A stretch of 59,759 nucleotides of DNA from Bradyrhizobium acaciae (GTDB lineage Bacteria > Pseudomonadota > Alphaproteobacteria > Rhizobiales > Xanthobacteraceae). Below, piece by piece: positions 52,609 to 59,759 of the stretch. The stretch lies in NCBI RefSeq assembly GCF_020889785.1, contig NZ_JACMYK010000034.1:1-59759 (forward strand), in the 5' to 3' direction. Below the pieces are notes generated by a model that was not told the origin of the DNA, did not search any database, and saw nothing but the letters and a program-made list of their open reading frames with translations. The position numbers and the translations under genes are program-made. The number at the start of each line of letters is the position of its first letter. Positions within the stretch are counted from its first letter, which is position 1.

Positions 52609-54015
52609 CTATGCCGCCGGCCGCCGCTTCCCGAATGCCAGCACGTGCAGGCCGAGGCGCGAGCGCACCACGACGAACAGCAGGATGGTCTCGAAGATCA
52701 GCGACAGCGAGGTTGAGGCGGCGGCGCCCATGCCGCCATAGCGCGGCACCAGCGCAGTGCAGAGCCCGACATTCATGAAGAACGCCACCGCATAGGCGGT
52801 GGCGCAGATGCTCTGGTGGCCGAGCATGTTCAACAGCCGCTCCACCGGCCCGATCGCCGAGCGCACCACGAGCCCGATCGCGGCCACGAACATGATGCTG
52901 TAGCCGCCGACGAATTTCGGGCCGAACAGCCACAGCAGCGGCTTGCCGAAGGCGAGCAGGGCGATGGTCGCGAGCAGCGAGGGCCAGAACGTCCAGCTGA
53001 TGGCGTGCGCGACATAGGCCGACAGCCGGTCCTTGTCGCCGAGCGCGTTGTACTCGGCGAAGCGATGCGCCGTCGTCGCCGACATCGCGTAGTGCACGAA
53101 CGACACCAGCGCCAGCGTCTTCACCACGGCGAAATAGATGCCGACCTCCTCGGAGGAGCGGAACTGCTGCAGCATCAGCACGTCGGTATAGCCGAGCAGG
53201 AGATAGAAGCTCTCGACCAGCATGATCGGCAGCGAGATCGCGAACCAGCCCTTGACGTCGTAGGTCTTCTCGCCCGGCCCGAGATGGGCTTTGAGGCGGC
53301 GGTTCAGTACGATCATCTGGCCGATCGCCGCGATGTACACCGCCGCGGCGCTCGCGATCATCGCAGCCGTCGCGCCGAGATTGAGGCCGAGCGCCAGCGC
53401 GCCGGCGGTCAGCGCGATGATCAGCCCCTGCCGTACGATGAACTGCGGCATCAGGCCGAGCTGCATCCAGTCATGCGCGCGCGAGATGCCGTCCTGGGTG
53501 TTGGCGACCACGAAGGGCGGCAAGGTCAGGCAGCCGATATAGAGCGGCACCACCGCGTTGGGGTCGATCCAGGGCGTGGCGAGGTGGATCACGCCGGCAA
53601 GCAGCAGCGCCACCGTGCTCGACGCCGTAAGCACCACCCAGCGGCCGCCGGAGAGGAAGCCGCGCAGCGCGGCGAGGTCGCCGCGCGTGCGATATTCCGG
53701 AATGATCTTCTGCGAGGACGGCGCGATGCCGAAATCCATGGTGCTGCCGAGCAGCAGCACCCAGGTCCAGACATAGACGTAGATGCCGTAATCCGAGCCG
53801 CTCATCCAGCGCGCCAGCAGGATCTGCGCCAGATAGGCAATGGCGGCGCTGACGACGCGGATGACGAAGATCATCCCGGCGAGGCGCTTGGTGACCGATG
53901 CCTCCTTGGTGCCGCCGAGCAGGAGCGCAACGAGGCCGCGCAGGCGTGCGACCGGGCCCGATGGCGCAGAGCTTGCGGCAGAGGTTGCGGCAGACGTTGC
54001 GGATCGTGTCTCCAT
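52609..54015 (-). CDS. Polysaccharide/lipid flippase (MATE/Wzx-like)
   Basis: A 468-residue protein with about 12-14 helices of the oligosaccharide flippase superfamily. Typical parts are SDYGIYVYVWTWVLLLGSTM, the PSSQKIIPEYRTRGDLAALR loop and GGYSIMFVAAIGLVVRSAIG. ATG 54015 (METRSATSAATS) gives the expected N terminus; the frame upstream of it crosses a repeat and is not coding. It may move a lipid-linked sugar for exopolysaccharide; no glycosyltransferases are adjacent. Confidence 0.85.
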   Translation of the reverse strand: METRSATSAATSAASSAPSGPVARLRGLVALLLGGTKEASVTKRLAGMIFVIRVVSAAIAYLAQILLARWMSGSDYGIYVYVWTWVLLLGSTMDFGIAPSSQKIIPEYRTRGDLAALRGFLSGGRWVVLTASSTVALLLAGVIHLATPWIDPNAVVPLYIGCLTLPPFVVANTQDGISRAHDWMQLGLMPQFIVRQGLIIALTAGALALGLNLGATAAMIASAAAVYIAAIGQMIVLNRRLKAHLGPGEKTYDVKGWFAISLPIMLVESFYLLLGYTDVLMLQQFRSSEEVGIYFAVVKTLALVSFVHYAMSATTAHRFAEYNALGDKDRLSAYVAHAISWTFWPSLLATIALLAFGKPLLWLFGPKFVGGYSIMFVAAIGLVVRSAIGPVERLLNMLGHQSICATAYAVAFFMNVGLCTALVPRYGGMGAAASTSLSLIFETILLFVVVRSRLGLHVLAFGKRRPAA

Positions 54016-54120
54016 CACAGCCAAAGCGGAAAATTCCCAAAGCGCCGCAAGGCGGCAATGGCCCCGATCTATCAACGAAACGTTAAGATTGGGTTGGGTG
54101 AGGGGGTGTTCCCGTCTTGC

Positions 54121-54241
54121 GTCATCCCGGCGAAAGCCGGGATCCATAGCCACAGGAAACAGTTGGTACGCGCTGCTTGGCCCCAGCGCGCCTCAAACTG
54201 ACGCTGCGGCGTATAGGTGCCGGCTTTCGCCCGGGACGACG
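54121..54241. repeat. Large palindromic repeat (second copy of the 8698 family)
   Basis: GTCATCCCGGCGAAAGCCGG at the left and CGGCTTTCGCCCGGGACGAC at the right form the outer arms; GGATCCATAGCCAC corresponds to GGGACCCATAACCAC of the other copies. It lies between the divergently oriented flippase promoter side and the end of the DsbD-N-like gene. Confidence 0.85.
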
Positions 54242-54249
54242 CTGTGGCG

Positions 54250-55089
54250 TCAGTTCAAATTGACGTTGAATTCGTAGCTTTTGTCGCCGCCGACCAGCGT
54301 CAGCTTCAACGCTGCGCCTTCCGCCTTGGCGCCCGGCGGCAACCCGTCGAGCTCGAACGAGAAGCGCTTCACGCCCGGCGGCGCGTGCTCGACGGGCTTG
54401 GGCACCGGCAGCGCCCAATCGGGCGTCGGCCCCTCGACGTACAGGCTGAGCTCCTTGTTGTCGGGCGCGGTGACATCGACCAGCACGTTGTTCTTGTCGT
54501 CGCGCTTGACGTCGCGGATCGTGAACGGGGTTGGATCGCCGATATTGGCGGGCTTCGGCACCGCGTTGAGCGCTTCCGACAGCGCGGCATCTTCGGTCGA
54601 GGCGACGCTTGCGAACGCGAGCTCGGCCTTCGCTTCGACCGGCACGCAGAGCTTCTCGCACACCGCGTAGCTGATGTCGGCGCGCAGCACCAACGGCTTG
54701 TCGGGATTCTTCGCGACGATGCGCAGCGGCAGCACCACCTGGTGCTTGTAGCCGAGCGAAGTGCCGCCGGCGCCGTCGTCGAACTGGCGCGGTGCAGGCC
54801 ACATCACCGTGACCGCATCGACGTTATCCGACTTGGAGAAATCGAACCGCGGCGGCACGCCGGAATCGCCCGGCGTCCGCCAGTAGGTTTTCCAGCCGTC
54901 CTGCAACTGGAAGGCGATGCCGCCAAGCAGCACCGCGCCGCTGCGCGATCCCGCAAGCAGCCGCACCGCGGAATGCGTGTCCTGCTGCCACGGCGAGGCG
55001 TCGTCGGCGCGAACCTCCGTTGCCACAAATGCGGCGGATAACAAGGCGGCAACAGCCAAGGCGGCCCGCAGGGGAACTGTGACGATCAT
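54250..55089 (-). CDS. Periplasmic DsbD N-terminal-domain-like protein
   Basis: A 279-residue exported protein. A signal peptide (RAALAVAALLSAAFVATEVR, cut near RADD) is followed by a domain like the N terminus of DsbD/ScsB: AGSRSGAVLLGGIAFQLQDG, WKTYWRTPGDSGVPP, LGYKHQVVLPLRI and SYAVCEKLCVPVEAKAEL with a CxxxC pair. The membrane and thioredoxin domains of full DsbD are absent, so it is a free-standing domain. It may accept electrons from another DsbD-type protein. Confidence 0.85.
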   Translation of the reverse strand: MIVTVPLRAALAVAALLSAAFVATEVRADDASPWQQDTHSAVRLLAGSRSGAVLLGGIAFQLQDGWKTYWRTPGDSGVPPRFDFSKSDNVDAVTVMWPAPRQFDDGAGGTSLGYKHQVVLPLRIVAKNPDKPLVLRADISYAVCEKLCVPVEAKAELAFASVASTEDAALSEALNAVPKPANIGDPTPFTIRDVKRDDKNNVLVDVTAPDNKELSLYVEGPTPDWALPVPKPVEHAPPGVKRFSFELDGLPPGAKAEGAALKLTLVGGDKSYEFNVNLN

Positions 55090-55225
55090 GAGACGTCTTT
55101 ACCTGCAACTTTCGGTGCAAACCATTGAATTGCTTGTGATGCATCGCCGCACCGCGGCCGATGGTTGATTGACAGAACCGCCACCCAATATCAGGATGCC
55201 AAATCAGCAGGAAAGGCCTTTGCGG

Positions 55226-55885
55226 ATGCGCCCTGAAGGCAAAACAGGCAAGACTCGCAAGACCGCCGCCGGCAGAAGCCCGGCCGTCGGTCCCCATGCG
55301 ACCGAAGGTGGCTATCTCGATGGCCAGATGCTGATCGCGATGCCTGTCATGAACGACCCGCGGTTCGAGCGCTCCGTGATCTACATGTGCGCCCATTCGT
55401 CCGAGGGTGCGATGGGCATCATCGTCAACCGCCCGGCCGGCAGCATCGATTTCCCCGGGCTTCTGGTGCAGCTCGACATCATCGAGAAATCGGACCGGAT
55501 CATGCTGCCCGAGAATGCCGAGATGATGAAAGTGATGAAGGGCGGCCCGGTCGATACCGGCCGCGGCTTCGTGCTGCATTCCAGCGACTTCTACATCCAG
55601 GACGCAACGCTGAACATCGACGACGGCATCTCGCTCACCGCAACCGTCGATATCCTGAAGGCGATCGCCAAGGGCGCCGGCCCCAAGCACGCGATCCTCG
55701 CGCTCGGTTATGCCGGCTGGGCGCCGGGCCAGCTCGAGAACGAGATCCAGCACAATGGCTGGCTGCACTGCGATGCCGATCCGGAGCTGATCTTCGGCAC
55801 TGACGTCGACGAGAAATACGCGCGCGCTTTGCGCAAGATCGGCATCGAGGCGGGCATGCTGTCGAACGACGCCGGGCACGCCTGA
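55226..55885 (+). CDS. yqgE: UPF0301/YqgE (AlgH) family protein
   Basis: A 219-residue YqgE/AlgH protein: [55 protein letters not shown] and [21 protein letters not shown] chose ATG 55226 (MRPEGKTGK), nine bases after AGGAAAGG; in-frame ATG 55196 and TTG 55169 are alternatives. The family is conserved but its biochemical role is unsettled. It is divergent from the DsbD-N-like gene. Confidence 0.92.
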   Translation: MRPEGKTGKTRKTAAGRSPAVGPHATEGGYLDGQMLIAMPVMNDPRFERSVIYMCAHSSEGAMGIIVNRPAGSIDFPGLLVQLDIIEKSDRIMLPENAEMMKVMKGGPVDTGRGFVLHSSDFYIQDATLNIDDGISLTATVDILKAIAKGAGPKHAILALGYAGWAPGQLENEIQHNGWLHCDADPELIFGTDVDEKYARALRKIGIEAGMLSNDAGHA

Positions 55886-55919
55886 CGCGTTGTCATTGTT
55901 GCGGTTGCCACATCCTCAG

Positions 55920-56048
55920 TGTCGTCCCTGCGAAAGCAGGGACCCATAACCACCGCATGCAGTTGTAACGCCGCGCTGGGGCCACAGCCTCGCGCAACAA
56001 CGGCGCCCGGTTATGGGTCCTAGGTCGCGCTTCGCTTGCCCGGGACGA
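55920..56048. repeat. Large palindromic repeat (third copy of the 8698 family)
   Basis: GTCGTCCCTGCGAAAGCAGG at the left, GGGACCCATAACCAC next, and GGTTATGGGTCC and CCCGGGACGAC at the right. It sits between the facing ends of the yqgE and dioxygenase genes. Just after it, TAGGTTTGGCTA and a TGGGTTTGGCTA variant repeat around 56056-56087. Confidence 0.85.
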
Positions 56049-56105
56049 CTGCCGTGGGTTTGGCTACGCGAGCGTAGGTTTGGCTATGACAGCGGTGGGT
56101 GTGGC

Positions 56106-56993
56106 TTACTCCGCCGCTTCCTGCGCGACCGTCGGTTGGGTGCCGGCTACCGTCGCGCGACGCATGTCGCGGGGCTGCGACTGGTCGTAGCGGCGCACGC
56201 GGTGCACGGTCTGGCGGTTGTCCCACATCACGAGGTCATGCACCGTCCATTTATGCACATAGACGAACTCGGGCTGCGTGGCGTGCTCGGTGAGATCGCG
56301 CAGCAACAGCCGCGCCTCCGGCATGCTCATGCCCCTGATGGCGCCGGCGTGCGACGACAGATACAGCGACTTGCGGCCGTGCACCGGATGCGTGCGCACC
56401 AGGCGCTGCAGCACCGGCTTGAACATCTGCTTCTCCTCGTCGGTGTAGTCGAGGAAGCCGAGCGAGCCGCGCGAATACATCAGCGAGTGCTCGCAGATCA
56501 TGTCGTCGATCTCGGCCTTGGTCTCGTCGTCGAGCGCATCATAGGCGGCGCGCATGTCGGCGAATTCGGTGTTGCCGCCCTTCGGGTTCACCACGCGCGC
56601 CGACAGCAGCGAGAATTTTGCCGGGATCGGCCGGAACGAGCTGTCGGAATGCCACAGGCAGTTGCCGAGATTGAACAGATGGGTGCGATGATCCTTCGGC
56701 AGCGGCTGGCCGTCCTTGCCGAGATTTCCGACATCGTTGAGCCCGGAGGAGAGGCGATAGTCTTCCTTCTTCGTCACCGTGCCGCCGCGCGATGATTCGC
56801 GCTCGCCGAAGTTCAGCGCGAACGCCATCTGCTGTTCGTCTGATATGTCCTGGCCGTGGAAGACGAGCACGGCGTATTTGTCCATGCCGGCCTCGATGTC
56901 GATCGCTTCCTGCTGCGTCAGCGGCCTGCGCAGATCGACGCCGGAGACCTCGCCGACGAAATGCTTGTGAAGCTGCCGGATCAGGACGGTCAT
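56106..56993 (-). CDS. TauD/TfdA-family 2-oxoglutarate dioxygenase
   Basis: A 295-residue Fe(II)/2-oxoglutarate dioxygenase. The metal ligands His115 and Asp117 are in NCLWHSDSSFRPIPAKFSLL, and the distal His is in RQTVHRVRRY near the end, followed by the conserved Arg residues. Such enzymes open taurine, 2,4-D or related compounds by hydroxylation; the sequence looks closer to TfdA than TauD, but the substrate is open. I start at ATG 56993, after GGGGAGATGCGCC; the longer frame upstream is not family-like. Taurine transport genes are not present. Confidence 0.88.
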   Translation of the reverse strand: MTVLIRQLHKHFVGEVSGVDLRRPLTQQEAIDIEAGMDKYAVLVFHGQDISDEQQMAFALNFGERESSRGGTVTKKEDYRLSSGLNDVGNLGKDGQPLPKDHRTHLFNLGNCLWHSDSSFRPIPAKFSLLSARVVNPKGGNTEFADMRAAYDALDDETKAEIDDMICEHSLMYSRGSLGFLDYTDEEKQMFKPVLQRLVRTHPVHGRKSLYLSSHAGAIRGMSMPEARLLLRDLTEHATQPEFVYVHKWTVHDLVMWDNRQTVHRVRRYDQSQPRDMRRATVAGTQPTVAQEAAE

Positions 56994-57094
56994 TGGCGCA
57001 TCTCCCCGTATCGTGCGGGCGGTTGTCCCGCTTCGTTTGACGCGAAGGCTACTCCCGACGCGCGTCCTGTCAACGCTTCGCGGCGATGCGCGGG

Positions 57095-57874
57095 TCAGGC
57101 ATTCCGCGCCATCAACCCGCCGTCGACCGGAATCACCGCGCCGGTCAGGAACGATGCCGCGGGCAGGCACAGGCTCAGCGTCATGTGCGCGACCTCTTCC
57201 GGATCGCCGTAACGCGCCAGCGCGGTGCGGCGCTTGGCGTAGATCGTCTTGTGCTCCTCGGAGATGCGGTCGGTGATTCCGGTGCGGATCGGCCCCGGGC
57301 AGATGCAGTTCACGGTGATGCCTTCGCGCCCCAGCTCCACCGCGAGCGAGCGGGTCAGGCTGGTCACGCCGCCCTTGGCCGCGGAGTAGGGGCTGTGCAG
57401 GCCCGTTGCACCCAGAGCCTCTGTTGAGGCGATGTTGACGATGCGCGGCGAACGCGATTTGCGCAGGTATGGCAGTGCGGCGCGGATGATGCGCGGATGG
57501 GCCGTCAGCATCACGGCGATACCCTTGGCCCAGGCGTCCTCGTAGCCGGGATCGTCGATTGGCATCCGCACCGAGATGCCGGCATTGTTGACGATGATGT
57601 CGAGCCCGCCGAAATGCGCGGCGACATCGTTGACGACCCTGGTGATCGCGTCGCGATCGCCGACGTCGAGCGTCCAGGCCTTGGCCGAGCCGCCACTCGC
57701 CGAGATTTCCTTCGCCACGACCTGCGTGCCGTCTTCGGTCAGGTCGGTGACCGCGACATTGGCGCCTTCGTCGGCGAACACGCGCGCCGTGGCGCGGCCC
57801 ATGCCGCTCGCGGCACCGGTGATGAGAACGGTGAGGCCCTTCACCGAACGGCTGAGCTGCTTGTATTCGGACAT
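57095..57874 (-). CDS. SDR-family oxidoreductase
   Basis: A 259-residue short-chain dehydrogenase. NAD(P) site TGAASGMGRATARVFADEGA, NNAGIS, catalytic Ser in NIASTEALG and YSAAKGG, then CICPGPIRTGITDRI. GGGAGG six bases before ATG 57874 fixes the start; the frame extends upstream without similarity. It lies upstream of the dioxygenase gene on the same strand, so both may act on one catabolic substrate. The exact reaction is unknown. Confidence 0.9.
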   Translation of the reverse strand: MSEYKQLSRSVKGLTVLITGAASGMGRATARVFADEGANVAVTDLTEDGTQVVAKEISASGGSAKAWTLDVGDRDAITRVVNDVAAHFGGLDIIVNNAGISVRMPIDDPGYEDAWAKGIAVMLTAHPRIIRAALPYLRKSRSPRIVNIASTEALGATGLHSPYSAAKGGVTSLTRSLAVELGREGITVNCICPGPIRTGITDRISEEHKTIYAKRRTALARYGDPEEVAHMTLSLCLPAASFLTGAVIPVDGGLMARNA

Positions 57875-58056
57875 AACGGACCTCCCGGCGATTTTCTTGC
57901 GCGTTGTGCGATCAACAACGCTGGCACCGATCCGCAGATAGGTCAAACCGGCGATCCCTTATTCGCCACGTACGCAGCGCGTTAACGCAAGTTTCCCGGT
58001 TGGCTTTCCGCAAAGGATCATGCTCAATCAAGAAGCAGTACGAGAGAGGAAACGCG

Positions 58057-58791
58057 ATGAACGAGCTCGATTTCGGCGGCAAGCAGATATTGGTGGTCGG
58101 CGGCTCCAGCGGCATCGGCAACGGCATCGCGCAGGCCTTCCGCGCCAAGGGCGCGCGCGTTGCCGTGTACGGCACCCGTGCACAGGCGAGTGATTATTCC
58201 GCCGAGGAAGGCTCGCATCTCGAAGGCCTGGCCTACGCGCAACTGGATGTCTCTGATCCGCAGGCGATCGAAAGCCTCACGCCGTCGTTCGATCGGCTCG
58301 ATGTGCTGGTGCTGGCGCAAGGCGCGGTGATTTACCGCCGTGGGGAATTCGAGATGGAGGGTTTCCGCAAGGTGCTCGAAGTCAATCTGATGAGCCTGAT
58401 GGCCTGCGCCACCAAATTCCACGCGAGGCTGAGCGCCGCGAAGGGCTCGCTGATCATCGTGAGCTCGACCGCGGCGTATCATTCCACCATGGGCAACCCC
58501 GCCTACAACGCTTCGAAGACCGGCGCCGTCGGGCTGACGCGGACGCTCGGCGAGGCCTGGGCCGAGAACGGCATCCGCGTCAACGGCATCGCGCCTGGCC
58601 TCGTCGACACCAAGATGACCAAGGCGACCACGGCCAATCCAAAGCGGCTCGAAGGCGCGCTCGAGCGCATTCCGTTGAAGCGCCTCGGCACGCCCGCCGA
58701 CATGGCCGGCGCCGCATTGTTCCTGGCCTCGCCGCTCGCCTCCTACATCGTCGGCCAGACCATCGTGGTCGATGGCGGGCTCATTCTGTAG
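58057..58791 (+). CDS. SDR-family oxidoreductase
   Basis: A 244-residue short-chain dehydrogenase, divergent from the previous one: VVGGSSGIGNGIAQAFRAKG at the start, the Ser region SSTAAYHSTMGNPAYNASKT with Tyr-x-x-x-Lys, and GIAPGLVDTKMT. The ASSGIG-type motif is present, but the usual NNAG reads LAQGAV, a variant seen in some SDRs. GAGAGAGGA before ATG 58057 decides the start. Substrate unknown. Confidence 0.9.
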   Translation: MNELDFGGKQILVVGGSSGIGNGIAQAFRAKGARVAVYGTRAQASDYSAEEGSHLEGLAYAQLDVSDPQAIESLTPSFDRLDVLVLAQGAVIYRRGEFEMEGFRKVLEVNLMSLMACATKFHARLSAAKGSLIIVSSTAAYHSTMGNPAYNASKTGAVGLTRTLGEAWAENGIRVNGIAPGLVDTKMTKATTANPKRLEGALERIPLKRLGTPADMAGAALFLASPLASYIVGQTIVVDGGLIL

Positions 58792-58796
58792 CTCCA

Positions 58797-58821
58797 GGAA
58801 CCTGGACGTGGTTCCGCGGTT
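58797..58821 (+). promoter_or_regulatory. Near-match EcfG promoter for the CsbD/DUF883-like gene
   Basis: GGAAC, 16 bases, GGTT; only the first -10 base differs. It lies 31 bases before ATG 58853. Confidence 0.55.
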
Positions 58822-58852
58822 GGCTTCCTGACAATTCCAGGGAGCAGTCGTA

Positions 58853-59230
58853 ATGGACAAGGATCGGATTTTCGGAACGGCAAAGGAATTTGCAGGCAAG
58901 GCCGAGGGCGCCGTCGGCGACGCGACCGGCGATACCCAAACACAAGCCTCCGGACGCGCGCGCGAAGCCGCGGGCTCAGTGCAGGATCTTTACGGCCAAG
59001 CCAAGGATGCGGCGCGCGATGCCGCCGACACCGCGGTCAACTATGCGAAGGATGCCTATGAACATCGCGGCGAGACTGTTCGCAGCGGACAGAAGGCGGT
59101 GGCGCAAACGGTGCAGGACAATCCGCTCGGCGCGCTCCTGATCGCCGGCGGCATCGGCTTTGCGCTCGCGCTCCTGATGACGCGCCAGCCGCGCCGTCCG
59201 CCGCCGTCGCGCTGGCGGTACTACGGGTAG
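58853..59230 (+). CDS. CsbD-like / DUF883-like stress protein
   Basis: A 125-residue protein: the start MDKDRIFGTAKEFAGKAEGA with VGDATGDTQTQASGR resembles CsbD, an Ala-rich helical middle follows, and the end has a membrane helix with glycine spacing (LGALLIAGGIGFALALLMTR) as in DUF883/YqjD proteins, then a basic Pro/Arg tail. AGGGAG precedes the ATG. CsbD-type proteins belong to general stress regulons, and a near-match EcfG promoter lies upstream. Confidence 0.85.
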   Translation: MDKDRIFGTAKEFAGKAEGAVGDATGDTQTQASGRAREAAGSVQDLYGQAKDAARDAADTAVNYAKDAYEHRGETVRSGQKAVAQTVQDNPLGALLIAGGIGFALALLMTRQPRRPPPSRWRYYG

Positions 59231-59250
59231 TCGGCCGCCCTACCCAACGC

Positions 59251-59368
59251 CGTCATTGCGAGGAGCGAAGCGACCAAGCAGTCCATCCGTCCGCGCGCGG
59301 ATCGATGGATTACTTCGCGGAGCCTGTCATGGGGTGCGCATTCGCGCGACCATTGGCTCGCAATGACG
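59251..59368. repeat. Palindromic repeat (second copy of the 32977 family)
   Basis: CGTCATTGCGAGGAGCGAAG at the left and GGCTCGCAATGACG at the right, with CCATCCG/CGGATCGATGG inside. It has a longer, more diverged middle than the 32977 copy. It fills the gap between facing genes. Confidence 0.85.
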
Positions 59369-59402
59369 GCAATAGCTTCAATTCTTTGAGAACACGCGCC
59401 GC

Positions 59403-59759
59403 CTACTGCCAGGGATTGCCCGGCCCTGCGGCCCGCTGTCCGACGCTGCGCGGCGGACGCGGCGGCGGGGCGACCAGCGGGCGCTGCTGCGGCGCGCCGA
59501 AGCCGAAGAAGTCACGCAGCCAGGGCTGGGTCTGCGGCTGTTGTTGCGGCTGGGCCTGGGCCGGTCGGAACGCCCGTCGTTGCGGCTTCGGTGCGGTGAT
59601 GATCGAGCCGTCGGGCGCAATCGCCGTGGTCGAGGGCGGCGGATTCGCAGGTCCACCCGCCGCCGGTGCGGCTGGCGTGGCTGCGGCAACCGGCACGTCA
59701 CCCTTGGCCTGCTCGCGCCCCATCTCGCGGCGCGGCCAGACGAAATCATCGGCGCGGCC
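59403..59759 (-). CDS. Hypothetical Pro/Gln-rich protein (3' part)
   Basis: The frame is open from the right window edge to TAG 59405-59403, giving at least 118 residues. Upstream of an internal ATG (59723) it reads GRADDFVWPRREMGRE, which looks coding, so the start is probably outside the window. The rest is low-complexity: Ala/Pro-rich, a QPQQQPQTQP run, then PWLRDFFGFGAPQQRP. It resembles proline-rich periplasmic proteins but no family is recognised. Confidence 0.55.
   Translation of the reverse strand, partial: GRADDFVWPRREMGREQAKGDVPVAAATPAAPAAGGPANPPPSTTAIAPDGSIITAPKPQRRAFRPAQAQPQQQPQTQPWLRDFFGFGAPQQRPLVAPPPRPPRSVGQRAAGPGNPWQ

Overview
The window reads as a piece of the chromosome of a high-GC alphaproteobacterium, most likely Bradyrhizobium or a close relative. 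Three things point there: a complete PhyR-NepR-EcfG general stress response locus, a UrtCDE-urease operon of rhizobial type, and several families of palindromic intergenic repeats that I associate with Bradyrhizobiaceae. No rRNA, tRNA, CRISPR array, integrase or insertion sequence was found. The strain and species cannot be fixed from sequence reading alone.

Layout. 1-9.5 kb: end of a urea ABC transporter (urtC-D-E) running into the urease operon ureD-A-B-C-E-F-G. This operon is interrupted by extra genes: a DUF559 cassette between two 70-bp direct repeats and a small HD-domain alarmone hydrolase-like gene ahead of ureC, then two tandem ABM-fold genes before ureE. 9.5-18 kb: a CHASE-HWE histidine kinase with an apparently damaged ATPase domain, a di-heme peroxidase, a 4 x 15 bp tandem repeat, an AHVKWF membrane protein, a cupredoxin, and a GGDEF-EAL protein with both active sites. 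18-20 kb: ecfG and nepR divergent from phyR. 20-23 kb: a P450 divergent from a TetR regulator around a perfect palindrome, then an EamA exporter.

23-33 kb: an island of small stress-type genes (DUF883, holin-like, small membrane proteins, AI-2E permease, L,D-transpeptidase). Seven sites in it match the EcfG promoter form GGAAC-N16/17-CGTT exactly, and each sits correctly upstream of a gene; it is the strongest system-level signal in the window. The same region holds crcB behind a fluoride riboswitch with an overlapping 57-codon membrane gene.

33-37.8 kb: malate synthase G, and an MFS exporter divergent from an AraC regulator. 37.9-49.6 kb: the whole assimilatory sulfate pathway: cysNC and cysD leftward; cysG, DUF2849, cysI, DUF934 and cysH rightward; then the sulfate transporter sbp-cysT-cysW-cysA. 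The CysH cysteines indicate an iron-sulfur APS/PAPS reductase, while cysNC also carries APS kinase. 49.8-59.8 kb: a CAP-domain lipoprotein, a patatin phospholipase with 3-hydroxybutyrate dehydrogenase, a polysaccharide flippase, a DsbD-N-like periplasmic protein, a YqgE protein, a TauD/TfdA-type dioxygenase, two SDR enzymes, a CsbD/DUF883-like stress protein, and a partial Pro/Gln-rich protein at the right edge.
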